Shown here piece by piece: positions 1-8,292 of a stretch of DNA of 64,000 nucleotides. The notes beneath the pieces were generated by a model. That model ran no database searches, was not told the origin of the DNA, and saw nothing but the letters and a program-made list of their open reading frames with translations. The position numbers and the translations under genes were made by a program. Within the stretch, counting starts at the first letter, position 1. Every line of letters begins with the position of its first letter. The DNA is from UBA6623 sp965238125 (GTDB lineage Bacteria; Acidobacteriota; Terriglobia; Bryobacterales; UBA6623), in contig OZ250179.1 in assembly GCA_965238125.1 (NCBI GenBank), positions 2,480,001 through 2,544,000 of the forward strand, in the 5' to 3' direction.

Positions 1-974
1 AAGGCCAGGGCGGTGTCTTCGGGAAGCGAAAAAACGCTTTGGATAAGCCCTTTGCCGAAGCTCGATTCGCCGAGGACGACCGCGCGGCTGTTGTCCTGCA
101 ATGCGGCCGTGACCAGTTCGGCCGCGCTGGCGGTCCTCGCGTCGATCAGAATCGCGACGGGAAACGTATAAGGATCCGCGCCTTCGGGAACCCGCAAATC
201 CTCTTGCGGCCCTTCCCTTCCCTCGATCCATAGAATTCTCTGTCCGCTTTCGAGAAAGAACGAAGCGACTTGCACGGCGGCTTCAATCACGCCCCCCGGG
301 TTGCCGCGCATGTCCAGCACGAGACCGCGCAACCCTCTCCCACCCAATTGCTCGATCGCGTCACGCAACTCCCGCCCTGTGTGTTGCTCGAAATTGCCGA
401 CTTTGACGTGAGCAATGCCTTCCTCCAACAGATAAGCTCGACTAACACTGGGATCGGCAAGCTCGGCCGGGACCAGCGCCATCGGAAGCAGCTTGGGAAA
501 CGACGGTCGCTTGACCATCAGCTCGGCCCGAGCCCGGCGTGATTGCCCCAGCAGAGCCACGAGTTGCTCGATCTGGAGATAAGCAAGCTGGTATCCGTTG
601 ACGGCGACGATTTCATCGCCGGCGAGCAACCCGGAGCGTTCCGAGGGGCTGCCCGGCAGCGTTTGCAACACGATCACGCGGCCCGGCAGCAGATTAACGA
701 CGCTGCCGAAACCTTTCTCCGTCGAGCGCTGCATCTCGCGCAGCGACTCGAATTGGTCGGGGTCGAGAAACGCCGAGTGCGGATCGAGAGTCCGGACCAT
801 CCCCGGCAACGCCCCGCGGTAGATAGCGTCGGTCGCGTCGATCGGATCGGCGAGGTTGCTGTTGACGAGGTTGAAAACCTCGACGAATTTGCGGAGAGAC
901 GTCTCCAGGTCGGCGGCTTCGTCGGCCTGTAGCGGTAAACCCGCCAAAAGGAGGAATACAAGCAGTCGCGGCAT
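1..974 (-). CDS. S41 family C-terminal processing peptidase (partial)
   Basis: Periplasmic serine protease of the CtpA/Prc family; the window edge removes the C-terminus and about 324 residues are visible. The chosen start gives a short signal peptide (MPRLLVFLLLAGLPLQA). A tail-specific protease N-region follows (RTLDPHSAFLDP), then a PDZ domain with PGSPSERSGLLAGDEI, then the S41 core. The catalytic Ser lies in TASAAELVTAAL and the catalytic Lys in SSFGKGLIQS, as is usual for the family. An in-frame ATG six codons upstream (position 992) is an alternative start; neither has a well-spaced Shine-Dalgarno. The gene reads away from a repeat-rich gap. The family assignment is secure; the substrate cannot be told. 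Confidence 0.9.
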   Translation of the reverse strand, partial: MPRLLVFLLLAGLPLQADEAADLETSLRKFVEVFNLVNSNLADPIDATDAIYRGALPGMVRTLDPHSAFLDPDQFESLREMQRSTEKGFGSVVNLLPGRVIVLQTLPGSPSERSGLLAGDEIVAVNGYQLAYLQIEQLVALLGQSRRARAELMVKRPSFPKLLPMALVPAELADPSVSRAYLLEEGIAHVKVGNFEQHTGRELRDAIEQLGGRGLRGLVLDMRGNPGGVIEAAVQVASFFLESGQRILWIEGREGPQEDLRVPEGADPYTFPVAILIDARTASAAELVTAALQDNSRAVVLGESSFGKGLIQSVFSLPEDTALA

Positions 975-1033
975 GCACTCCCGAAAATCCATTCACAATT
1001 ATAGCGTTCCAAGCGGCGAAAGCAGGTTCAACG

Positions 1034-1319
1034 GGGTGTGCGACATAAATGTAGGACGTCCCTCCAGCCATGCGGGCACTTGAAGCAGAGGCGTATACGG
1101 AAGTCCGCGCTCAGCCCGGTTCACCGTCGGTTCACCGGGCTTGGATGCAAATAGGCCGGCCCTTCGAGGGCCGGTTTAAAGGGCTCGTCGTCCGGTTCGA
1201 GGCCGTTTCAACGGCCTTTTCCCGTGCGGCTTCAGCCACGTCCGAATCAAGACAAGATTGCAGGCAGGGAAGCGCTCGATCCCGGGCCGCCGATTCTCCA
1301 ATATTGATGCCGCGCACCC
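1034..1319. mobile_element. MITE-like element, copy 1
   Basis: This 286-bp non-coding element matches, in reverse complement, the sequence at 23045-23320. Its ends are imperfect terminal inverted repeats starting GGGTGTGCGACATAAATGT on the left and GGGTGCGCGGCATCAATAT on the reverse-complemented right. It is flanked by the 9-bp direct repeat GGTTCAACG at 1025-1033 and 1320-1328. Inside are two hairpins: GGCCGGCCC/TTCGA/GGGCCGG, and GGCCGTT/TCAA/CGGCC followed by TTTT, which resembles an intrinsic terminator. No transposase is encoded. Similar GGTTCA(A/C)CG motifs occur nearby, so the flanking duplication alone would be weak; the second copy strengthens it. Confidence 0.65.
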
Positions 1320-1328
1320 GGTTCAACG

Positions 1329-1519
1329 GGTTACGCGATATCGAACGCGGGCGAGTGAACCCGGTTCACCAACGGAGGTTCGCTTCAACGCCGACTCCCA
1401 CCGTTCCCAGTCGCGGCCTCGGTTCCAGGCAAGGCGCGACCCCAAGGTTTCAGGTAGAATCAATGACTGCTCGCGGCGGTGTGTAGGTAGAATCGCTTCC
1501 CGGCGCGAGAGTCGTTTTC
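1329..1519. other. Gene-free stretch after the MITE-like element
   Basis: Short segments related to GGTTCACCG recur here, and no open frame with family resemblance was found. It probably contains the promoter region of the sugar isomerase gene starting at 1520, but no confident -35/-10 pair was seen. Confidence 0.4.
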
Positions 1520-2350
1520 ATGCGACGAGTCCTCTCCACTTATCTCTTCGTCGAACAGCGCCTGACCGTCGCCCTGCTCGACCGTATCCTCCGCCGCGGC
1601 ATCTCGCAGATCGAAATTTTCTGCGCTCGCCAACACATCGACTACCACAACCACGCCCAAATCGAGGAGCTGCGACACTGGTTCCGCGACACCGACCTCG
1701 AACTGCACTCGCTGCACGCCCCGCTTTTCAGCGACGACATCTGGGGGCGCAGCGGACCCCACTCGATCATTTCCCTCACGGAAACCTCGAAGGCCAACCG
1801 CATCGCCGCCACCGATGAAATCAAACGCGCGATCGAAATCGCCGATTCCATTCCGTTTCGCTATCTAATCCAGCACATCGGCATGGCCGACGAAGAGTAC
1901 GACGACGCCAAGATGGAAGCGGCCTTCAACTCGCTCGACGAGCTACGAGTCTTCGCCAGGCAGTTGGGGGTGGAGATTCTTCTCGAAAATATTCCCAATG
2001 CCTTTTCTCGGGCCGAGCGGCTGAATCTCTTCGTCAACACCACGCATCTACCCCTGAATTTTTGCTTTGACGCCGGCCACGCTCACCTAACCGGCAACGC
2101 GGAAAGCGAGCTACGGCTGATGGCGGATCGCGTACGCTCAACGCACATCCACGACAATGACGGCAGCGAAGATAATCATCGCTTCCCGCCCTTGGGCGAG
2201 GACGGATCGATCCCCTGGGCGTCGATCAAGGAAATGTTGACCTCCCACAACGACGACTTACCGTGGGTGCTGGAGCTACGCGGCGACGACGATAGAGAAG
2301 ATCCCCTCCAAGACGTTCTTCGCTGCTTCGATCGACTGGAAAGTTTGTGA
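1520..2350 (+). CDS. Sugar phosphate isomerase/epimerase, TIM barrel
   Basis: This 276-residue protein belongs to the xylose isomerase-like TIM barrel (AP endonuclease 2) superfamily, which covers cytosolic metal-dependent sugar isomerases and epimerases. Metal-site motifs appear in order: QIEIF near the N-terminus, LHSLHAP, LLENIPN with the usual Glu, FCFDAGHAH, THIHDND and WVLEL. Length is typical of the family. Its TGA stop overlaps the ATG of asnS by one base (TGATG), so the two genes are probably translationally coupled. The substrate is unknown; nothing in the neighbourhood indicates a sugar pathway. Confidence 0.85.
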   Translation: MRRVLSTYLFVEQRLTVALLDRILRRGISQIEIFCARQHIDYHNHAQIEELRHWFRDTDLELHSLHAPLFSDDIWGRSGPHSIISLTETSKANRIAATDEIKRAIEIADSIPFRYLIQHIGMADEEYDDAKMEAAFNSLDELRVFARQLGVEILLENIPNAFSRAERLNLFVNTTHLPLNFCFDAGHAHLTGNAESELRLMADRVRSTHIHDNDGSEDNHRFPPLGEDGSIPWASIKEMLTSHNDDLPWVLELRGDDDREDPLQDVLRCFDRLESL

Positions 2351-3666
2351 TGGACGTCGGCGCTCCCCGCGTCACGATTGACAGTATCAGTGAGTTCGAC
2401 GGCCAAAGCGTGCGGCTCGAAGGTTGGCTGCACAATCTACGGCGGTCGGGCAAACTGCTGTTCCCGGTGTTCCGCGACGGCACGGGCTTTTTGCAAGCCG
2501 TTGTCGTGAAAGCGTCGGTCCCGGCGGAGGTCTTTGACCGTTGCCGCCACTTGACCCATGAGTCGAGCGTGCGGCTCGAAGGCCGAGTACGCGCCGAGGA
2601 TCGCGCGCCGGGCGGATACGAAATCGAGGTCGACGACCTCGAAGTGGTGCAGCAAGTCGCGGCCGACGACCCCTTCCCGATCACGCCCAAGGAACACGGC
2701 GTCGAATTTCTAATGGACCGCCGCCACCTGTGGCTGCGCAGCCGTCGGCAGCACGCCATCCTGCGCATTCGCCACGAGGTCATCCGCGCGGTGCGGGATT
2801 TCTTGGACAACAACGGCTTCACGCTGGTCGATACGCCGATTCTGACGCCGGCCGCTTGTGAGGGCACGACGACGCTTTTCGAAGTGCCCTACTTTGATGA
2901 CGAGACGGCCTACCTAGCGCAGTCCGGGCAGCTCTATAACGAGGCCACGGCCGCGGCCCTCGGCAAGACCTATTGTTTCGGGCCGACGTTTCGAGCCGAA
3001 AAGTCGAAGACCCGCCGCCACTTGACCGAGTTCTGGATGGTCGAGCCCGAGATGGCCTACGCCGATCTCAACGACGTGATGGACTTGGCCGAGGACTTAA
3101 TCGTTTTTCTGGTCGGCCGGGTCCTCGAAAACCGCGCTCGGGAACTCGAAACCCTCGAACGCGATGTCTCCAAGCTCGAGAGCATTCAGAAACCTTTCCC
3201 GCGCATCAGCTACGACGAAGCGGTCGACAAGTTGAAGGCGAAAGGCAGCAACATTGAATGGGGCGGTGATTTCGGCGGCGCCGACGAGACCCTGATCGGC
3301 GAGGACTATGATCGGCCCGTGCTGGTGCACCGCTTCCCGATGGCGATCAAGGCCTTCTACATGCAGCCCGACGCCGAGCGGCCCGAACTCGCTCTCGGCC
3401 TGGATGTGCTCGCCCCGGAAGGCTACGGCGAGATCATCGGAGGCGGACAACGTATTCACGATTATGATTTGCTGCTCGAAAAACTCAACGAGCACAAGCT
3501 TCCGCGCGAGGCCTTCGAGTGGTATCTCGACTTGAGGAAGTACGGCGCGGTCCCGCACGGCGGCTTCGGCATGGGAATCGAACGTTGCGTGGCGTGGATG
3601 TGCGGCCTAGAGCACGTCCGCGAAACCATAGCGTTCCCCCGAATGTTGTACCGCATGCGGCCGTGA
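2350..3666 (+). CDS. asnS: Asparaginyl-tRNA synthetase
   Basis: Class IIb aminoacyl-tRNA synthetase charging tRNA-Asn. An N-terminal OB-fold anticodon-binding domain (residues about 15-110, VRLEGWLHNLRRSGK) precedes the catalytic core. Motif 2 reads FRAEKSKTRRHLTEFW and motif 3 GGFGMGIERCVAWMCG, both closer to AsnRS than AspRS. KAFYMQP is the AsnRS counterpart of the amino-acid pocket loop. The length, 438 residues, fits the bacterial AsnRS type. ATG at 2350 was preferred over the adjacent GTG at 2347 because it overlaps the upstream stop as TGATG. The preceding isomerase is probably co-transcribed. Presence of AsnRS suggests direct charging rather than sole reliance on the GatCAB amidation route. 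Confidence 0.93.
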   Translation: MDVGAPRVTIDSISEFDGQSVRLEGWLHNLRRSGKLLFPVFRDGTGFLQAVVVKASVPAEVFDRCRHLTHESSVRLEGRVRAEDRAPGGYEIEVDDLEVVQQVAADDPFPITPKEHGVEFLMDRRHLWLRSRRQHAILRIRHEVIRAVRDFLDNNGFTLVDTPILTPAACEGTTTLFEVPYFDDETAYLAQSGQLYNEATAAALGKTYCFGPTFRAEKSKTRRHLTEFWMVEPEMAYADLNDVMDLAEDLIVFLVGRVLENRARELETLERDVSKLESIQKPFPRISYDEAVDKLKAKGSNIEWGGDFGGADETLIGEDYDRPVLVHRFPMAIKAFYMQPDAERPELALGLDVLAPEGYGEIIGGGQRIHDYDLLLEKLNEHKLPREAFEWYLDLRKYGAVPHGGFGMGIERCVAWMCGLEHVRETIAFPRMLYRMRP

Positions 3667-3670
3667 AAAC

Positions 3671-3735
3671 CAGTGGGGCAGGTCTCCGGAGCTGTCACCG
3701 TGAACCAGTGGGGCAGGTCTCCAGACCTGCCCGCG
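3671..3735. repeat. GGGGCAGGTCTCC palindrome, one partial and one full copy
   Basis: Two tandem copies start at CAGTGGGGCAGGTCTCC. The second is complete, with 10-bp arms GGGCAGGTCT and AGACCTGCCC around CC. The family recurs at 20932-20960, 24732-24756, 48315-48341 (inside a gene) and 59748-59775. Confidence 0.85.
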
Positions 3736-3743
3736 GCAAGGGC

Positions 3744-3862
3744 GTTCGGGCGAAAATGGGGGATTGCCACCGATTTTCGCCCATCGAATTGCCTTTTTCG
3801 AACGAAGGTCGCCGCGAAAATCGGTTGGCTGTACCCTTTTTTCACGTAGTCGAACCTACACC
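3744..3862. repeat. Dispersed repeat GTTCGGGCGAAAATGGGGGA...CGTAGT
   Basis: It starts GTTCGGGCGAAAATGGGGGA and ends with GGCTGTACC, a T run and CGTAGTCGAACCTACAC. A closely similar unit lies at 28431-28553, and a split unit lies at 21862-21895 plus 22058-22100. It fills the gap between asnS and ddl and ends about 25 bases before the ddl start. Confidence 0.75.
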
Positions 3863-3885
3863 ACGGCTTACCTAACCCCGCCATC

Positions 3886-4938
3886 ATGAAAAAGAAACGC
3901 ATCCTAGTCCTGTTCGGCGGTCGCTCGGGCGAACACGCAGTCTCGATCCGCTCGGCGGCCTCGGTGATCGGCGCCCTCGATCGAAGCAAATACGAAGTCA
4001 TCCCCGCCGCTATCAACAAGCAAGGACATTGGCTTTCCCCCGCCGAGTCAGCCGCGCTGCTGCCGTCGGAATCTCGCGATGACTTCGCCATCGACCAAGC
4101 CGTCACCGTTTCGCGCGAACCCGGCTCCGGCCAAGGGATCGATGTTGTGTTTCCGGTCTTGCACGGGACGTTTGGCGAGGACGGCACCGTGCAAGGGTTG
4201 CTCGATCTCGCCGACCTGGCCTACGTCGGCGCCGGGGTACTGGGCTCCGCCGTCGGCATGGATAAGGATGTCATGAAGCGCTTGTTCCGCGAGCGCGGTC
4301 TGCCAACGGTGGAACATTGTACCGTGTTTCGCCGCGGTCGCCGGGACCGGATCGGCGACATCGAAGGGCGCTTCGGTTACCCCGTATTCGTCAAGCCCGC
4401 GAACTTGGGTTCTTCCGTGGGAATCTCAAAAGCGAGAGACCGAGAGGAATTGCGAACCGCCCTCGACCTAGCGGCTTCGTACGATCGCAAGATCATCGTC
4501 GAGCCTGCCGTCGACGGCCGCGAGATTGAATGCGCTGTCTTGGGGAACGACGCCCCGGAGGCTTCGGTGCCGGGCGAAATCGTTCCCGCCAAGGACTTCT
4601 ATGACTACGAGGCGAAGTACGTCGCCGACGATTCCAAGCTCCTGATCCCCGCCCCGCTCAGCGACGAGCAAACCGACGAGGTACGGCGCCTGGCCGTGGC
4701 GGCTTTCCAATCCGTCGAAGGCAGCGGATTGGCGCGCGTGGATTTCTTCCTTGAAAACGGCAGCGGACGACTCCTTCTCAACGAAGTGAATACGATGCCC
4801 GGGTTCACCTCGATCAGCATGTACCCCAAAATGTGGAAAGCGACCGGATTGAGTTATGGCGAGCTACTTGACCGACTAATCGACCTGGCAATCGAACGCC
4901 GACAAGAAAGGCGCTCGACCCGGTTTAGTCTGGACTGA
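3886..4938 (+). CDS. ddl: D-alanine--D-alanine ligase
   Basis: ATP-grasp ligase that makes D-Ala-D-Ala for peptidoglycan in the cytosol. Visible signatures are the N-terminal VLFGGRSGEHAVSIRSA, the Ddl marker VFPVLHGTFGEDGTVQGLL, GMDKDVMKRLF, the ATP-binding VKPANLGSSVGISKA and the C-terminal metal-binding RLLLNEVNTMPGFTSISM. The 350-residue length and the presence of the longer middle segment fit the DdlA-type subfamily. The start ATGAAAAAGAAACGC has no strong Shine-Dalgarno. No other cell-wall gene is adjacent, and the gene is separated from asnS by repeats, so it probably has its own promoter. Confidence 0.95.
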   Translation: MKKKRILVLFGGRSGEHAVSIRSAASVIGALDRSKYEVIPAAINKQGHWLSPAESAALLPSESRDDFAIDQAVTVSREPGSGQGIDVVFPVLHGTFGEDGTVQGLLDLADLAYVGAGVLGSAVGMDKDVMKRLFRERGLPTVEHCTVFRRGRRDRIGDIEGRFGYPVFVKPANLGSSVGISKARDREELRTALDLAASYDRKIIVEPAVDGREIECAVLGNDAPEASVPGEIVPAKDFYDYEAKYVADDSKLLIPAPLSDEQTDEVRRLAVAAFQSVEGSGLARVDFFLENGSGRLLLNEVNTMPGFTSISMYPKMWKATGLSYGELLDRLIDLAIERRQERRSTRFSLD

Positions 4939-4981
4939 GAACAAGCCCCAAAAGGAGACGGCCCCCAACCCAGCCCCCCCA

Positions 4982-5017
4982 AACCGAGCCGCGCACGTTC
5001 GTAAGCGGTATGCGACG
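4982..5017. repeat. Single arm of the AACCGAGCCGCGCGCGTTAG repeat
   Basis: AAACCGAGCCGCGCACGTTC followed by GTAAGCGGTATGCGACG matches the arms of the inverted repeat at 15452-15669. The gap between ddl and the propeller fragment is otherwise featureless and C-rich. Confidence 0.7.
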
Positions 5018-5122
5018 CCCCCCTCGACCCAAAGGAAAGTGGTGGAAGCGCAACCCCCCAAAAACGTTAAAAAGTCGTAGTCTGTTCCCGACTCTCCCCC
5101 CGACTTTCCCCACAAGCTTCGC

Positions 5123-5590
5123 TCAGCGAAAATTCTCGACCAGCATCAGCTCCGTCTTCGAACTCGCGACGTTGCTGGTGAGAACCGAGCGGCCGTCGGG
5201 GCTCAGCGAGAAGTGGTGCACACCCCTATCCATGGGGTCTCTTACACTTCCCACTTCGGCGATCTGCCCGCTCTCGGGGTCAAGCACTTTGAAGGCAAGC
5301 AGCGAATCCCCCGGTCCTTCTGGATCGTGACGATCCAGAAAATACAGCCCTTCCCCGCGGAACTGCAGGGTATCGGCATTGAAAGGGTGCAAGAGCTTTT
5401 CTCTGTGTCCCCCTTCCACGGGAACCCGAAACAGTGAACCATAGGGAACGCCCGGTTTTTCCGCCCCGCGGAATCCAGCTGCTGAGGCTGCTTTGCGCCG
5501 CTCCCGCCATAACGCAGTCGTGACAGGCGTCCGAAATGTTGGACCAGGCGGTGTTCAAATATGCCGCGCTTTGAAACGGGCCCCGTCTTG
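5123..5590 (-). pseudogene. C-terminal fragment of a TolB/WD40-like propeller protein
   Basis: The longest ATG-initiated frame, 5123-5419, ends with HHFSLSPDGRSVLTSNV and TELMLVENFR. This is the usual last blade and tail of the acidobacterial propeller proteins, often fused to kinases or wHTH domains. The frame continues open upstream (PYGSLFRVPVEGGHREKLL) to roughly 5590 without a good start codon, and no N-terminal domain is found. It is therefore probably the tail end of a gene whose front was lost; the DUF1549 gene begins divergently at 5617. Confidence 0.6.
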
Positions 5591-5616
5591 TCGCCGGGCG
5601 GCCCCGGTCATCATTG

Positions 5617-8292
5617 ATGAGGAGAGCCACACTCGGACTCGAGTTGCTGGTCGTTATCGCTTTCTCGCCGGGGGGTGGTGACGCCGCGTCCGCGAAAGCG
5701 GCAGCAGTATCCTTCCCCAAGGATGTTTTCCCGATCCTCGAGAAAAGCTGCTTGCACTGCCATGGAGAAGCGCGGACGTCGGGTCTCGACCTGCGCTCGC
5801 GAGACGGCGCGCTGAAAGGCGGCCTGCGTGGTGCCGCGATCGTGCCGGGGAATGCAGCAGCAAGTCGGCTGCTGCGGCGTGTCTCGGGACACGAGAAACC
5901 TTCCATGCCCCTGGACGGAAGCCTCAGCGAAAAGCAGATCGAGGTGCTCCGAACGTGGATTGATCAAGGAGCGAAGTGGGGCCTCGTGACGTCGGGTAAG
6001 ACCGATGTCTCGGTCGCTACCGGCCTGGGCGTCGGCAGGCCCGGAGCAATGAAGATCACCGAAGCCGACCGCCGCTGGTGGGCTTTTCAGAAACCGCTGC
6101 GACCTACCGTTCCGGTGGTTCGTGATCGACGTTGGAATTCTCATCGCATTGACGCTTTTGTCAAAAGGAAGTTGGAGGAAAAGGCCCTCCAGCCCGCTCC
6201 TGCAGCCGATAGGCAAACGCTGATCCGGCGAGCTTATCTCGATCTGATCGGTCTGCTGCCCACATCGGAGGAAGTGGAGGCTTTCGCCAAAGACCCGTCA
6301 CCGAACGCCTTTGAGAGAGTCGTAGATAGGCTGCTCGCCTCCCCTCACTACGGCGAGCGCTGGGGACGGCACTGGCTCGATGTGGCTCGGTATGCCGACA
6401 GCGGCGGCTACGAATACGATTACGACTACCCCAACGTGTGGCGATACAGGGATTACGTTATCCGCGCATTCAATGAGGACAAGCCCTACGATCAGTTTGT
6501 CATTGAACAGCTGGCGGGCGACGAATTGGACGAAGTCACCCATGACAGCTTGATCGCTACCGGCTTCCACCGCGTGGGCCCGCGAGTCGGATTCCGGGAA
6601 CGGGACAACCCGCAGCTCCGCTATGACTATCTGGATGACATGATTGGGACGACCAGCCGCGCGTTCATGGCTCTCACGGTTCAGTGTGCCCGCTGCCACG
6701 ACCATAAGTTCGACCCGATCCCGCAGGTGGACTACTACCGGATGATGGCCACCTTCTTCTCGTTTGTCGACTATGATTACCCGCTCGCCGCGCCCGAAGA
6801 AGTGGCCGTCTACGAATCCACCAAGGCTGAGGTGGATGCTCGGATCAAGCGATTCCAAGACCGCATTGCCGAACTCCGCAAGCCCTATGAGAAGATCGCC
6901 TTAAAAAAACAACTGGACGAACTCGGCGAAGACGTTCGCATCGCCCTGCGCGCTCCGGAGTCGGAAAGATCGCCCGGGCAACAGCTGTTGGCCGCTCAGG
7001 TGCTGAGCCTTTCGCCGGAGCAGGTCGAAGTCAAGGCGCTGTTCAGCCCCGAAGACCGCGAGAGGTATTTCCAGATCAAGGATGAAATGTACGTTGTGAT
7101 GGGCGAACTGCCGAAGAGGCTTCCCGTTGCCGCGGGCATCCGGGATGGGGATTACCGCTTTGCGCCTCCGGGACCCGGTGACGAAGCTCTCCCTGGGAAG
7201 GGAAACCCGGAAGCCTACGATGTCGAGGGCACGTATGTGCCGGAGCCTGGTAAGCGCTACCGACCTCCGCCGGCCCACTTCTTGCCGACAGCTAATTATC
7301 GTGATAAGGGCCCGGAGGTGAAGCCGGGGTTTTTGCAGGTGATTACGCAGGGCAATCCACCCGTCGAGCGTCCGCCGAAGAACGGTCACATTACCACCGG
7401 TCGCCGCAGGGCGTTGGCTGAGTGGCTTGTGTCCGAAGACCATCCCCTACCGGCGCGTGTGATGGTCAATCGCATTTGGCAAAACCACTTTGCGCGCGGA
7501 ATAGTATTGACCGCCAGCAACTTCGGCCGGACCGGCCGGCTCCCGACGCACCCTGAATTGCTGGACTGGCTGGCGACGGAGTTCATACGCCGGGGCTGGA
7601 GCATCAAGCAAATGCACCGGCTGATTATGACCTCACAGCTCTATCAGATGTCTTCTGCGTTCTATCTCGACAGCAACCAGGAAGCGGACCCCGAGAATCT
7701 GTACCTCTGGCGTTTTCCCCAACACCGGCTCGAGGGCGAGATCATTCGGGACATCATTCTCGCGGCCGGCGGCAATCTGAATACGACCATGAACGGAAGA
7801 CCCTTCTTCCCGCCACTGCCCGAGAACGTGACGAGTGCCAGCGGCAGGGGACGTTGGAAGATTACCAAAGAGGGCCCCGATGTCTGGCGACGCAGTATTT
7901 ACTCCTACTGGAAACGTGCCATGCCTTACCCGATGTTTGAGGTGTTCGACCTTCCGAGCCTCAACACCAGCTGTGAACGCCGAGGAACGACAACGGTGCC
8001 GACTCAGGCGCTGACGTTCATGAACAGCGAGTTTGTGACGCGACAGTCGAGGCGTTTTGCCGAGCGTTTGTTGAAAGAAGCAGGTAGCGATCGTTCGACG
8101 CAGATCAGACGGGCCTATCGCCTCGCACTGAGCCGTGACCCGAGTCCCGCTGAATTTGACCGCACCATCGAGTTCATGCATGGGCAGGAGGTTTATCACG
8201 CCGAGCGCGGGATGCCGGATCCGGATGTCGAGGCCCTAACCGATCTGTGCAGCGTTGTTCTTAACCTGAACGAGTTCGTCTATGTCAACTAG
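5617..8292 (+). CDS. DUF1549/DUF1553 protein with cytochrome c domain
   Basis: Large exported protein of 891 residues. A signal peptide is followed by a planctomycete-type cytochrome c domain with heme motif SCLHCHG (C45, C48, H49). Then come DUF1549 (residues about 150-370; HYGERWGRHWLDVARYADS) and DUF1553 (about 600-860; RVMVNRIWQNHFARGIV, SCERRGTTTVPTQALTFMNS). A second CxxCH, QCARCHDHKFDPI, lies in DUF1549. The family is frequent in Planctomycetes, Verrucomicrobia and Acidobacteria and is nearly always paired with DUF1501, as here (11-base overlap with the next gene). Its biochemical role is not established. ATG 5617 was chosen over TTG 5614. Confidence 0.9.
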   Translation: MRRATLGLELLVVIAFSPGGGDAASAKAAAVSFPKDVFPILEKSCLHCHGEARTSGLDLRSRDGALKGGLRGAAIVPGNAAASRLLRRVSGHEKPSMPLDGSLSEKQIEVLRTWIDQGAKWGLVTSGKTDVSVATGLGVGRPGAMKITEADRRWWAFQKPLRPTVPVVRDRRWNSHRIDAFVKRKLEEKALQPAPAADRQTLIRRAYLDLIGLLPTSEEVEAFAKDPSPNAFERVVDRLLASPHYGERWGRHWLDVARYADSGGYEYDYDYPNVWRYRDYVIRAFNEDKPYDQFVIEQLAGDELDEVTHDSLIATGFHRVGPRVGFRERDNPQLRYDYLDDMIGTTSRAFMALTVQCARCHDHKFDPIPQVDYYRMMATFFSFVDYDYPLAAPEEVAVYESTKAEVDARIKRFQDRIAELRKPYEKIALKKQLDELGEDVRIALRAPESERSPGQQLLAAQVLSLSPEQVEVKALFSPEDRERYFQIKDEMYVVMGELPKRLPVAAGIRDGDYRFAPPGPGDEALPGKGNPEAYDVEGTYVPEPGKRYRPPPAHFLPTANYRDKGPEVKPGFLQVITQGNPPVERPPKNGHITTGRRRALAEWLVSEDHPLPARVMVNRIWQNHFARGIVLTASNFGRTGRLPTHPELLDWLATEFIRRGWSIKQMHRLIMTSQLYQMSSAFYLDSNQEADPENLYLWRFPQHRLEGEIIRDIILAAGGNLNTTMNGRPFFPPLPENVTSASGRGRWKITKEGPDVWRRSIYSYWKRAMPYPMFEVFDLPSLNTSCERRGTTTVPTQALTFMNSEFVTRQSRRFAERLLKEAGSDRSTQIRRAYRLALSRDPSPAEFDRTIEFMHGQEVYHAERGMPDPDVEALTDLCSVVLNLNEFVYVN

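Noticed and set aside
1132..1326. Small protein shared by 1132-1326 and 23026-23340
   Set aside because: The frames look similar only because both read through the MITE-like DNA repeat; there is no Shine-Dalgarno, and the similarity extends to non-coding parts.
4876..5115. Small frames around 4876-5115 and 15432-15635
   Set aside because: These Arg/Ala-rich frames come from the palindromic repeat; such frames are often misannotated as hypothetical proteins.
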